NCBI GenBank assembly: GCA_965153355.1
Contig: OZ231128.1
Location: forward strand, 17,918,001 to 17,982,000
Origin: Flaccisagitta enflata
Lineage: Eukaryota; Chaetognatha; Sagittoidea; Aphragmophora
Reading direction: 5' to 3'
DNA length: 64,000 bases
The translations under genes and the position numbers were made by a program. Below, piece after piece: positions 40,273 to 52,254 of this stretch. The notes under the pieces are model-generated. The model made no database searches and was not told the DNA's origin. It saw only the letters and a list, made by a program, of their open reading frames with translations. The first letter of the stretch is position 1, and every line of letters starts with the position of its first letter.

Positions 40273-41486
40273 GTAAAACCGTTAACGATTAATTTTTAGC
40301 CGCATGCTACGTGACTAGGCCTAACGGCTGTACCCTATTTAGTCAGCCGTCCGTCCCTCGGCCGTACCCACGGCGTTGATGAGCTTAAGCGGAATGGAAA
40401 AAGATTCTTTTAGTGAATGTTATATAGAGACACTAAAACATGTAGATTTTAACTAAACATACACTCTGTACACCAAAGAGACCTTTTCTATCACCGACCC
40501 TGCCCATCTGCACGCGGCTGGGGAAGCCGTACAACCGAATCCATAATGTTCAAAATTGCTTTCGGAAATATCGCACTTTCTTGGCTAGGTTGCGGATGCT
40601 GAGGATAGAATAGGAAAATTTCGAATCCATTGGGACACAACCATCATTGAAATGAAGGGGTCATCGGCAAGAGAAAAAGATGAAATGTCAAGAAAACTCA
40701 AGTCCATGCAGTTGGAAATGGAGACGCTTGGAAACCTCCAAGATGACACATTCATAGGTACAATGATGATGCTCAATTCTCAAAAAGGCATTCATGGGTA
40801 CAAGAGTGAGAGCAGGCAACCATTCAATCACGAAAATTGTGCCAGAGTTAAAATCATTTCCACTGAAGCACGACGACGTGCTTCAGTGGAATGAAGACTC
40901 ACTGCAATTTGAGCTTCAATGTAATTGACAATAACTGATTCTTTCATTGAAGCAGAGATAGTCAAAGTTTACTTTTATCTGAGGAAATCATCTGGATTGA
41001 CTTTTTGTTTCATTGCAATATGAAAAAGAGGTCAAGAGACAATTCCACTGAGGCACGAAGTCGTGCTACAGTGGAATTGGGCCCTACTGGCCTCATTTCC
41101 AGCTCAAAGTTCGTGATTCAGTGACTAGCTCGAGTGAGAGGCTAGGGGCCCTAATTAAGAACTGCGCCTCAAGGCGAGCCTTTAAGACATTCGGACCCGA
41201 GGCAGACTGTAGGCAGTCCTGGGGAAATAAAAGTAAAATTGTACATTCCGTTGGCTTTGAAAATGGTGACTGTAACGGCCAAATAATCGCTCGGTCAAGC
41301 TGTACATACACTCTAATATTCATTTTGACAGCGTTTAACAACAAACGACGATTGGCTTACGAACACGACGCCCATCAGCCCAACCAGAAGAGGGAGCTCA
41401 AGGATTTGAGCAGCAAAATCGAAGATCTCAACTTCCGAAAACTCCGCCTCATGAAAGACAGGGCTCTTACTTGGCAGGATATTCAG
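40186..41486 (+). CDS. Gene D: coiled-coil protein, partial
   Basis: Three plus-strand exons join in frame: 40186-40272, 40589-40757 and 41332-41486, giving about 137 residues. They are rich in Glu, Lys, Arg, Gln and Leu with heptad-like spacing, for example FLRHSDTIQKSERDIINLND, SRKLKSMQLEMETLGNL and KRELKDLSSKIEDLNFRKLR. Both termini are missing. The third exon ends with a phase 0 donor (ATTCAG/GTGTGA); the next exon should be downstream, perhaps past the 7.2-kb foldback. Such segments occur in SMC-like, intraflagellar-transport and centrosomal proteins, and I cannot choose among them. The exons at 51460 onward do not fit this phase. Confidence 0.6.
40589..40757 (+). CDS. Gene D exon
   Basis: Acceptor TTTCTTGGCTAG, donor TTCATAG/GTACAA. 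It starts in phase 0 with VADAEDRIGKFRIHWD and leaves one base. Confidence 0.6.
40855..41085. repeat. Hairpin-ended short element
   Basis: A perfect hairpin TTCCACTGAAGCACG/CGTGCTTCAGTGGAA with a 4-bp loop is at 40858, and a second, diverged one (TTCCACTGAGGCACGA/TCGTGCTACAGTGGAA) at 41042. CACTGCAATTTG and CATTGCAATATG lie inward of them. It probably is one element with hairpin termini. Confidence 0.6.
41332..41486 (+). CDS. Gene D exon
   Basis: Acceptor CATTTTGACAG, donor GATATTCAG/GTGTGA. Two leading bases complete an Ala codon; then FNNKRRLAYEHDAHQ and KLRLMKDRALTWQDIQ. Confidence 0.65.
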
Positions 41487-41682
41487 GTGTGAATTTCACT
41501 GTCACATGTCTCGAAGTATACGTTGGGTTTGACCGATCATATTACCATATCCATCGTTTCATGCACATTAAGGGGCTTATCGGTGACATCACGACGCTTG
41601 TGTGGGAATCGGAGCACCACGAACGACAAGGTCATGAGGTAAATGGAACACCATGCAAGTTCACGTTCTGAGCAGTGTAAAT

Positions 41683-42040
<358 letters not shown>

Positions 42041-42667
42041 AGACCCGTCTGGGCAGCTACAGTACCGGAATCAAAGAACTGGTGATAAGGAGGGAAGCCA
42101 TATCTCTCCAATTACAAGGATATGAGATCTGAAATTTTTCTGTGGTGTGCACCTATAGTACCCCCACCCCCCATAAGGGTTTGGAGCTGTTCTGGGCATT
42201 TTTTGTTTTTGGTTGTCAAAATTTTTTTATTTCTTAAAATCACTTTTGTAGGCCAAAAAATTTGTTTCAAAATTTTATCTTTATGTTACATGTAGTCAAT
42301 ACCCAGAGCTACAAATTTCATTTTTTGAAAAATATTTTTGGCCAATTCTTAAGGGAATGGCACTAAAAAAACCAAAATTTCAAAAAAATGAAAAATTGCT
42401 ATATTTTCTAAGATAATTGGTTTAGCATACTATTTTCTGGCGTGGAAGTAGTCCTGAGAACCCTTTATGTGTATGCAAAATTTCAACTCCCATACTTGAA
42501 TTTTTTAGGAGTTATGGGATTTTGAAATTTTGATAATTTTTGGTAAAAAACATTTTTTCTTATAAAATTTTTTTTTGTGAACCATTTTTCATGAAATTTC
42601 ATAGAGAAACAAAGTAATTGATATTTTTTTGCTTCCAAAAAAAATTTGGGCACTGCGACCCCTTAAC

Positions 42668-44705
42668 AAAATTTTTTTTTCTCAAAAATTGCAAAAAATG
42701 GCTTTTTTTCTAGGTTGAATAAAAACTGTTCCTGTTATCCAATCAACTTCATTTTTGGAGGGAATATCAACCTACATCTGCAGTAACTATGTTTCAAATT
42801 TCAAGTAAATCGGATAATTCGTTCCGGAGATATTCAAGTTCAAAGTGGAAAGGGTGAGCTAAAATCACTGTGTTTCTGTGTTATTTAAATGATAAGTCTT
42901 TATTGACGGTTAGCTACAAGTGTCTCAAAAAGGTAATGTTTAATCGATATGTTGCAAAAATTGTTGCAAATAGGTGTGGAATATGTCCCTGCAGCATAAC
43001 CAACCAAAATTTTTGGATTTCACAGTATCTGGAAAAAATAGGCACCAAAAAAACTGCAAAAAATGCCTTTTTTGGCATTTTTTGCCACATTTTTGGGGTG
43101 TAACGCATATAAAACGACATCCCCATCCCCAAATTTTTTGTGGCATAGTAGTCCATGATAGGACAGATGTCCCCCCAAAAATTCATTCATTTCCGTCACG
43201 CTTTAAGCACAAAAATTTTGGTTAAAAATGGCAAAAAATGCGATTTTTTGAATTTTTAAGCTGTTTTTGGGGTGCAATGCATATTAAACGACATCCCCAT
43301 CCCAAAATTTTTTGTGGCATAGTAGTCCATGATAGGACAGATGTCCCCCAAAATTTATTCAGTTCCATCACGCTTTAAGCATAAGAATTTTGGTTAATAA
43401 TGGCAAAAAATGCGATTTTTTGAATTTTGTAAGCTGTTTTTGGGGTGTAATGCATATTAAACGACATCCCCATCTCCAAACTTTTTGTGGCATAGTAGTC
43501 CATGATAGGACAGATGTCCCCCAAAAAATTTATTCATTTCCGTCACACTGTAAGCACAAAAATTTTGGTTTAAAATGGCATAAAATGCGATTTTTGAATT
43601 TTTTAAAGCTGTTTTTGGGGTGTAATGCATATTAAACAACATCCCCATCCCCAAACTTTTTGTGGCATGGTAGTCCATGATAGGACAGATGTCCCCCAAA
43701 AAATTTATTCATTTCCGTCACGCTTTAAGCACAAAATTTGGAGATGGGGATGTCGTTAAATAAGCATTCACCCCAAAAACAAAAAAAATCACATTTTTTG
43801 ACATTTTAAACCAAAATTTTTGTGCTTAGAGCGTGACGAAAATGAATAAATTTTTTGGGGGATATCTGTCCTATCATGTACTACTATGCCACAAAAAATT
43901 TGGGGATGGGGATGTCGTTTAATATGCATTACACCCCAAAAACAGCTTAAAGAATTCAAAAAATCGCTTTTTTTGCCATTTTAAACCAAAATTTTTGTGC
44001 TTAAAACGTGACGGAAATGAATAAATTTTTGGGGGGACATCTGTCCTATCATGGACTACTATGCCACAAAAAGTTTGGGATGGGGATGTTGTTTAATATG
44101 CATTACATCCCAAAAACAGCTTAAATAATTCAAAAAATCGCATTTTTTGCCATTTTAAACCAAAATTTTTGTGCTTAAAGCGTGACGGAAATGAATAAAT
44201 TTTTGGGGGGACATCTGTCCTATCATGGACTACTATGCCACAAAAAATTTGGATGGGATGTCCTTTAATATGCGTTACACCCTAAGAATGTGGCAAAAAA
44301 TGCCAAAAAAGGCATTTTGCAGTTTTTGTGCCTATTTTTTTAAGATTGTGAAATCAAGAATTTAGGTTGATGTGTATGCTGCACACATATTCACACATAT
44401 TTGCAACAATTTTGCAACATATCGATTAAACATTACCTTTTTGAGACACTTGTAGCTAACCGTCAATAAAGACTTATCATTTAAATAACACAGAAACACA
44501 GTGATTTTAGCTCACCTTTTATACTTTGAACTTGAATAACTCCGGAACGAATTATCTGATTTACTTGAAATTTCAAACATAGTTACTGCAGATGTAGGTT
44601 GATATTCCCTCCAAAAATGAAGTTGATCGGATGAAAGGAACAGTTTTTATTCAACCTAGAAAAATAGCCAATTTTAGCAATTTTTTGAGAAAAAAAAATT
44701 TTGTT
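42668..44705. mobile_element. Inner foldback inserted in the left arm
   Basis: Ends TTAACAAAATTTTTTTTTC and GAAAAAAAAATTTTGTTAA. It is palindromic about a centre near 43735. Each half contains units of about 174 bp with CATAGTAGTCCATGATAGGA (43144, 43318, 43491, 43666) or the complement TCCTATCATGGACTACTATG (near 43872 as a variant, 44046, 44218): four head-on and three tail-on. AT-rich and non-coding. Confidence 0.88.
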
Positions 44706-46594
44706 AAGGGGTAGGGCATCCCAGAAAGGCTGGTTCTGAAGGCTACTTCAAAAAATTATCAAAACCTCTCTTTCATTGGGACCATCGACATCCTCTAGGA
44801 CCAAAACAATTGTTGTTCTATGATTTTTTAAAGAAATGTGCAGCGGGTGCCCTTTAGTAGATTGCTTGTTACAGAGCTGAAAAACGCGAAAAATCACAAA
44901 AAACGCCAAAAATGTTTTTTTCATCTTATCTTGATACTATTTACCCAAGTCCTACAGTAGTAAAACTATCTAATTCAGCTTCTACAATATATAAACTTGC
45001 AAGGACAACAAGAAATCTAGTTCAGTGTGTCAGAAACCCTTGATTACATCATTATTGGCGCAGCTAAGAGGTGCGAAAAATGCAAAAAAAAAAAAAAAAA
45101 AAAAAAAATTTGAGATTGTTCATCTTGTTTTCTTTGCTATTCCTTGACAAATTGGTAAAAATCCTTGGGGCTGGTCTTGTTTGAAAGATATTAGGTAGTA
45201 GAACATAAGATAAGGAGAAGTAGCTGAAAGGGGTCCCAGTGGGGCCCTCTGGGGGTCCCCAAAGGACCCCAAATGACCAAAATAGCTGAAAATGGCTAAA
45301 AAATGAGGGGTTTTAGAGTTGTTTCTTCTCAAATGTTAATGGGGAGGACAATTTATGTTAAGATACTGTCACCTGGTTTGGAGCAACAAAAAAAAAAAAG
45401 GTCAGGGGCCCCTCAGGGACCTATTCAAGGGGCCCCTAGATGCTCCTAAAAGCTTAAAATGGGCAAAAATGACCAAAATTTAAGCATTTTTATCAATTTT
45501 TTGCCATCTTTGACAATGAATGGCCTAGTTATCTGTTTAGCTCTCCCATCGGTGCAGCAGAACTAGATAAGAAGGCTGAAGACCCCTGATGGGCCCATCC
45601 AGAGGATCTAAAGGACCCATAATAGCCAATAATGAGCAAATCTTGACATTTTTACACAATTCTTCTTTGATACATTGTTGGACTGCACCTGTTTACTGTT
45701 TATTGGAAGGATGATTGATTGATTGATTGAATGATTGATTGTTAGATTGATTCATATGTCATATATCATACCTCAATTATCATACATCATAGATAATAAT
45801 TTACCTAATAAATGGATCGATTTTTAAGCTGCTGCTCATGCTTTTATGATCATTTTTTAATCATCATTGTTTTTGGCTTTGTTTCTTGTTTTTGTTTGTA
45901 TTTTTTTGTTTTTTTTTTCTTTTTCTTTTTTTTTCTCTAATGAATCAAGGGAGGGGGAGAATAACATTAAAGGTTTTGGAGCAATTTCAATACTCTCAAA
46001 CTGACTCAATGTCTATCCCTCAGGGATTTTCCCATCCCAGCCATCATTGCTCCATATTCCAGCGCCAAAAACAAGGCCCATGAACTTTTTTTTTAGAATT
46101 AAAGCCTGACTCTTTGATTTCTTCCCAGGATGCAGTCTCATGAACAACATCAGTGTATGATGAGACTTAATTTTTTCAAGATCTACCAGTTCCCAATGGT
46201 AGAAAAGAGAGGGTAGCCATGTCCCTAAGAGCAAAGATCTTCTTCATTACTAGCCAAGCTGGAAGAGAAATAACTTTGGATTGTCATTTCCATTTGAAAT
46301 GGTGATCTCAATGTAAGACTCTTTCTGTCAAAGATATGTTGCCAGATCAGATACTGAGGCAATGCCATCATATGGGGCGTATGGGATGCCTGAAGTGGTA
46401 AAGCTTTACCAAGCTCTGACTCAGCATGATCAGATTATCTATCAGCTCTTGGCCAGGTACTTATGCAGATGCAACACTAAATTTGCAACAAAAGTGATGC
46501 CATGGGGTTAGCCATGCCATTGCCATTGATTGATATCTTAAACAGCCTGCTACACAAACAAAATACTAATACTAAAACAAAGCAGTAGTGATAT

Positions 46595-46990
46595 GTGTTC
46601 AGCAATACCCACTGCCCTTCTTTGTATGATTGTATTTGGGAATGAGTGGGAGCAGGGCACAGCTCCCAAGGGGTTAGTGCACAGGGGGTGATTAAAGGCT
46701 TCAAAAAGCTTGGGAGGGCTGATTGGGGCTAAAAAGACAAAATTTGAGGTCCAAGACAGTTGATTTCATCAAAAAGATGGCTGATTTGAGGCCTGAAAGA
46801 GCCCTGGTAAAACTGATTTAAGGCCTGAGAGGATTTAATTAAGGTCAGACGAGGCTAATTTGACGCCCAAAACAGTTGATTTCATGGCTCAAAACACTAA
46901 TTTGGTGCCTGAAAGAGTTGATCAGCAGAGGCTGAAGGCTGAAGGCTGAAAAGAGGGAGGGATGAACAAAGCCAAAGGGATAGACAGACA
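46595..46990. repeat. Degenerate composite minisatellite element inside the foldback
   Basis: CAGCAATACCCACTGCCCTT, GGGAGCAGGGCACAGCTCCC and units like TTTGAGGCCTGAAAGAG. It sits at the centre of the foldback. Confidence 0.6.
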
Positions 46991-49534
46991 GACAGATGAA
47001 TGAACATAAGTCTTTCTGTGTTCCTCTATTGTACATCAAATTGTACAATGTCAAGTAGCAAGTCTTTATCTTTACAGCAAGAGCTGCAGCAGCTTATAAA
47101 TCAATTAATTTTCGTATCAATCATATCGTGTATGACAAGTGGGAAAGTATTCCTCTTTATACCCAAACGGAGAAAAATTTAGATACATTTGTCATAAGAT
47201 ATAGGAGATAATCAATCAATTATCCAACAAACAGTAAGCAAACAATCTATGAAAGATGAATAACATTAAAAATGTCAAGATTTGGTCACTTTTGGCTATC
47301 ACGGGTCCCACAAGGCGTTTGTATGGGTTCAACAGGGGTCTTCATCTTTCACTTTTATTCTTATCTAGTTCTGCTGTACTGATGAGGGAAGCAAAACAGA
47401 TTACTAGGTCCTTCATCGTCAAAACTGCTTAAATTTTGGCCATTTTTCCCCGTTTAAGCCTTTTGGAGCATCTAGGGGCCTCTTGAATGGGTCCCTGAGG
47501 AGCCCCTGACCTTTTCTTTTGATGATCCACACCAGATGACAGTATCTTTACATGGAATTTCCCTCCCCAACAACGTTTGAGAAGAAACAACTCCAAAACC
47601 CCCGTTTTTCAGCTGTTTAGGTTATTTGGGGGCCCTTTGAGCAACCCAGGAGGGCCCCACAGACATATGAATCAATGTAACAATCATTCATTCAATAAAT
47701 CAATCAATCATCCATCCAATAAGCAGTAAATAGGTGCAGTCCAACAATGTATCAAAGAAAAATAGTGAAAAAATGTCAAGATTTGGTTATTTTTGGCTTT
47801 TATGAGTCCTTGGGTCCCCTGGATGGGCCCATCAGGGGTCTTCAGCCTTCTTATCTAGTTCTGCTGCACTGATGAGGGAAGCTAAACAGATAACTAGGCC
47901 CTTTGTTGTCAAAGATGGCAAAAAATTGATAAAAATGCTTAAATTTTGGTCATTTTTGCCCGTTTTAAGCCTTTAGGAGCATCTAGGAGCCCCTTGAATG
48001 GGCCCTTGAGGGCCCCTGACCTTTTTTTTTGTTGCTCCAAACCAGGTGACAGTATCTTTACATAAAATTGTACTCCCCAATAACATTTGAGAAGAAACAA
48101 CTCCAAAACCCCTCATTTTTTAGCCATTTTCAGCTATTTTGGTCATTTGGAGGCCCTTTGAGGACCCCCGGAGGGCCCCACAGGGACCCCTATCAGCTAC
48201 TTCTCCTTATTTTATGTTCTACTACCTAATATCTTTCAAACAAGACCAGCTCCAAGGATTTTTAACAATTTGTCAAGGAATAGCAAAGAAAACAAGATGA
48301 ACAATCTCAAATTTTGCATTGTTTTTGGTAGTGCTTTGCACCCCCAAAAAGGGGGGGAACTAAAAGTGCTCCTCGGTAGAGGGAAATGGGAAATATGGCC
48401 CAAACTTTTTTTTTCTCAAAGTAGACATAAAAAGTAAACTTTTCACAAATGCAAATCCTTCTATGACCAAAAAATTTTTTTTCACCCCCATCTATTTTTG
48501 GCGTTTATTGCGATTTTCACATTTTTCGGTTCCTTAGCCAGCAATCTATATGAGGGCTCCCGTTGCACATTTTTCGAAAAAATCATAAAACAACAGTCAT
48601 TTTGGTCAAAGAGGATGTCGATGGTAAGTTTTAGAAAGAGATTTTAGACTTTTATGATACTGCATCCTATCTGGGATGTCCTATAAGGGGTCGCAGTGCC
48701 CAAATTTTTTTTGGAAGCAAAAAAATATCAATTACTTAGTTTCTCTATGAAATTTCATGAAAAATGGTTCACAAAAAAAAATTTTATAAAAAGAAATGTT
48801 TTTTACCAAAAATTATCAAAATTTCAAAATCCCATAACTCCTAAAAAATTCAAGCACGGGAATTGAAATTTTGCATACACATGGAGGGTTCTCAGGACTA
48901 CTTCCACGCCAAAAATTATTATGCTAAGCCAATTATTTTAGAAAATATAGCAATTTTTCATTTTTTTGAAATTTTGGTTTTTTTAGTGCCATTCCCTTAA
49001 AAATTGGCCAAAAATATTTTTCAAAAAATGAAATTTGTAGCTCTGGGTATTGACTACATGTAACATAAAGATAAAATTTTGAAACAAATTTTTTGGCCTA
49101 CAAAAGTGATTTTAAGAAATAAAAAAATTTTGACAACCAAAAACAAAAAATGCCCGGAACAGCTCCAAACCCTTATGGGGGGTGGGGGTACTATAGGTGC
49201 ACACCACAGAAAAATTTCAGATCTCATATCCTTGTAATTGGAGAGATATGGCTTCCCTCCTTATCACCAGTTCTTTGATTCCGGTACTGTACCCCATTCG
49301 GAATTTCTTTAGCGGCCACACTTCCTTTCATCAATTTCTCTTCCAAAACAAGTCTGCCATGCTTAATTACAAAGAAAACTATTGGTTTGAACATTAACGG
49401 CCAATGAAAAATATAAGGAGGGAGGAAACGTCTTTTAACACCAACCATTGAAAATCTTTTTTGCTCTTTACTTAATCCTTAAAAACAATCAAAAAGATAA
49501 CCCGATTTCCAAATACATGAATCATGGAGGGTAC

Positions 49535-50580
49535 TTCCCCTTTTTGGGCAGCGGCCCCGAAGGGGACGATGTCCTGTAGAACACAGGGGACTTTCGTTAG
49601 TTCGTTTGTCCGTTTGTTTGTTCGTCCCCCCCCCCCTCGGCCTAGCCTGAAATCTGCCCTCTCAGGCCTGAAATCTGACCTTTCAGGCCTGAAATCTGCC
49701 CTTTCAGGCCTGGAATCTGCCCTCTTAGGCCTTGAATCTGCCTTCTCAGGTCTGAAATCTACTCTCTCAGGCCTGAAATCTACCCTCTCAGGCCTAAAAT
49801 CTACCCTCTCAGGCCTGAAATCTGTCCTCTCAGGCCTGAGATCTGCCCTCTCAGGCGTGAAATCTGACCTTTCAGGCGGTGTAGGTGATGGTTAGCAGGG
49901 CAGCGGCCCCGAAGGGGTAGAACTCAGGGGGACTTTCGTTCGTTTGTTTGTCCGTCTGTCCGTGTGCAGATTTGAGCCTTTAGGCTGGAATCTGATCTTC
50001 AAAGCTAGGATTTGGGCCTCAAGGCTGGGATTTGAGCCTCGAGGCTGGAATTTGAGCCTCGAGGCTAGGATTTGAGCCTCAAGGCTGGGATTTGAGCCTT
50101 GAGGCTGGGATTTGAGCCTCTAGGCTGGGATTTGAGCCTTTAGGCTGGGATTTGAGCCTTAAGGCTGGGATTTGAGCCTCGATGCTGGGATTTGAGCCTC
50201 AAGGCTAGGATTTGAGCCTCAAGGCTGGGATATGAGCCTCAAGGCAGGGATTTGAGCCTCGAGGCTGGGTTTTGGGACTCAAGACTTGGATTTGAGGTTT
50301 GAGGCTGGGATTTGAGACTCGAGGCTGAGATTTGAGCCTCGATGCTGGGATTTGAGCCTCGCTGCTGAGGTTTGAGCCTCAAGGCGAGGGGGGGGGGGGC
50401 GCATGCACGAACGAAAGTCCCCCTGTGTTCTACAGGACATCGTCCCCTTCGGGGCCGCTGCCCAAAAACAAACAAACGAAAGTCCCCTATGTTCTACAGG
50501 ACATCGTTGCCCTGCTTCCTCTTACTACGATTCACAATCATGCAAAGCAGAGCAACGGGTATCGCTGACCACATATTGCC
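49535..50580. repeat. Composite minisatellite elements, two in tandem
   Basis: First, TTTTTGGGCAGCGGCCCCGA with GTCCTGTAGAACACAGGGG and a dozen CTCAGGCCTGAAATCTGCC units (49640-49880). Then a second head, and some 20 GGCTGGGATTTGAGCCTCGA units (49975-50390), ending CCTGTGTTCTACAGGACATC with GCCGCTGCCCAAAAAC and GCAACGGGTATCGCTGACC. Confidence 0.9.
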
Positions 50581-50589
50581 CTTGGGCGA

Positions 50590-51190
50590 CCTGTTAGGCT
50601 TCTTCAGCGGCATTCTTTTTTGCGCCAGCGTTCTGGATTCTATTTTTTCCATCCTTCATTGAAAATTTTGAGGCTCAAATTTGGGTTAAAATATAGCTTC
50701 AAAGGCCTAACTTAAAGACTAGCCTAACAACAATTAATGAGATGTCATAGAAAAGTTCTCTATCAAAGGGTTGTGGCCCAAAATCTTATTTACAGATGGT
50801 TCATGAAAAAAATTTAGCCCTGTTACCCCTATAAATTGGCGCCGCCACCTGCCCCATTTCCTAAGATAAAACATAGGCAAAAATCCTACCTGTACAATTT
50901 CTATGGGATATGAGGGGGGTGGCGGCGGCAATTTTTAGAGGTCCTAGGACCAAATTTTTGTTGTGGTTTATCTGTATACATGATTTTGAGTCATATCCCT
51001 CTGATAGAGAACTTTCCAATGACTTTGCATTAACTCTTGTTATGCTATTAAAGACGTCCTGACTGTTTCAACTTGACCAATGATGTTGACCTGAAAGCGT
51101 TATTTCTAGCGTTGGAGGCTAAATTTAGGCGCTAAAGCCTCCAAACTTTAGAAACCAACCCGCTGTACCTACCGGGGCAAAGCAATTTCT
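50590..51190. other. No gene supported
   Basis: Contains two inverted words around GATGTCATAGAAAAGTTCTC (50740) and GATAGAGAACTTTCCAATGA (51003) with TTGTTGTTAGG-type neighbours, suggesting a small inverted-repeat element at about 50720-51040. Confidence 0.45.
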
Positions 51191-51199
51191 CAACATCCC

Positions 51200-51450
51200 C
51201 TTTTGAGACACTGTGCCAGTTTACTAACCAGCTATATAAACAATCAGGACACGGGATCTTATGTCCATTGACTGCAGGAACCTCTGTCCAGTGATTGCCC
51301 TCAATTAGTCTATTACCAGCTGTAAAATCAATCAATACAAGGGAACTAATGTCCAATGACTGCCCCCATGAGGTTTACCACCAGCTATAAAATCATCAGG
51401 TCACGAGAGCATATGTCCATTGACTACTTTCAAATGGTCTAATAATTTTC
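51200..51450. repeat. About 70-85-bp tandem repeat, three diverged copies
   Basis: ACCAGCTATATAAACAATCAGG, ACCAGCTGTAAAATC and ACCAGCTATAAAATC, each followed by ATGTCCATTGACTG-like sequence. It ends just before the acceptor of the 51460 exon. Confidence 0.7.
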
Positions 51451-51459
51451 TCCTATCAG

Positions 51460-51504
51460 GTGGACCCCGAGCAAGTTGGACGCATCAAAACGTTGTATTT
51501 CAAG
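51460..51504 (+). CDS. Gene E exon, 45 bp
   Basis: Acceptor TTTTCTCCTATCAG, donor TTTCAAG/GTAAAT. Read in phase 1 it continues into 51631. A phase 0 reading (VDPEQVGRIKTLYFK) would fit gene D but leads into a poor continuation. Confidence 0.5.
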
Positions 51505-51922
51505 GTAAATACTGATATGCTGTAATACAATACTCAACAAATGATCTCGTTAACTGTTAAGGCGTGGCCAATGGTCAGGTCAGCGATTATTCTGTAGTTA
51601 ACCAGTAATTATTCTATATTCCGTGTTCAGATGATGGTGTATTTCGACTATCGGCTCTTCAAGAGGGGATTTATAAACGAAGTTATACCATATCCGACGA
51701 AGATGAAAAATGGCATAGTCTGAATTTTGGTTCGGGATGAGCGCGTGTCCGTCCGAAACAATGTAGGGATAGAAACGTAGCTTCAATTACAGGAGAAGCA
51801 AGCAAAAAAATCCATGTCGAAATTTCTGATATTGGGATCCAAAGCCTTTCAAGGGATAAATACAGCGCAATAATGATAAAATCTAGTGAAATTGAATCAT
51901 ATTCTACCAATATAACACTAAG
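51460..51922 (+). CDS. Gene E: unidentified protein, three exons, partial
   Basis: Exons 51460-51504, 51631-51729 and 51793-51922 join with phase 1 at both internal junctions. The joined frame reads GPRASWTHQNVVFQ, DGVFRLSALQEGIYKRSY, SDEDEKWHSLNF, GEASKKIHVEISDIG and SEIESYSTNITLR. The alternation of hydrophobic and polar residues suggests a beta-rich fold, and N-I-T is a glycosylation sequon, but I recognise no family. The intron 51730-51792 is only 63 bp and removes an in-frame TGA. The final donor ACTAAG/GTAAGT is strong and leaves two bases, so the protein continues. Confidence 0.5.
51631..51729 (+). CDS. Gene E exon
   Basis: Acceptor TTCCGTGTTCAG, donor AATTTTG/GTTCGG (weak). DGVFRLSALQEGIYKRSY lies within it. 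Confidence 0.5.
51793..51922 (+). CDS. Gene E exon
   Basis: Acceptor CTTCAATTACAG, donor CTAAG/GTAAGT. KIHVEISDIGIQSLSRDKYS lies within it; ends in phase 2. Confidence 0.5.
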
Positions 51923-52254
51923 GTAAGTTTTTTTCCCCGCAAAAATTGTGCGAAAATTCTCATAGATGAAAGGCCCCCAAAGAAAAGATTACTCTGACTA
52001 AACTAGGCCCGGCTAAGCAAAACCAAGCTAGGTGAATTATCTCCAAGCCATGGTGAGTTCAAATCTCTTTTCATATACGCTCCACGACCGCGCCCTGAGA
52101 CGCCATAAAAAAAGAAACACCATATGATTTTGAACAATTGTATTAATCATCTTAAAAGCATGGGCTAACTTTTGAATGCCTTGACCAATTTTCTTCATAT
52201 TTAGAGGGAAGTTGTACTAGGGTAAGCCGCTTTACATCCTATGCGTATGTTATG

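Larger units (their letters stand above)
42058..49291. mobile_element. 7.2-kb nested foldback (inverted-repeat) element
   Basis: The ends TACAGTACCGGAATCAAAG (42058) and CTTTGATTCCGGTACTGTA (49273-49291) are exact inverted copies. The outer arms (42058-42668 and 48680-49291) match throughout, including CACCTATAGTACCCCCACC and its complement. Beyond the nested insert the left arm continues at about 44705-45750 and matches 47690-48680, so each arm is about 1.65 kb. The centre (45750-47690) holds degenerate composite-element sequence and a few TTGATTGATT words. There is no open reading frame for a transposase or polymerase, so any mobility would depend on enzymes supplied elsewhere. Confidence 0.85.
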
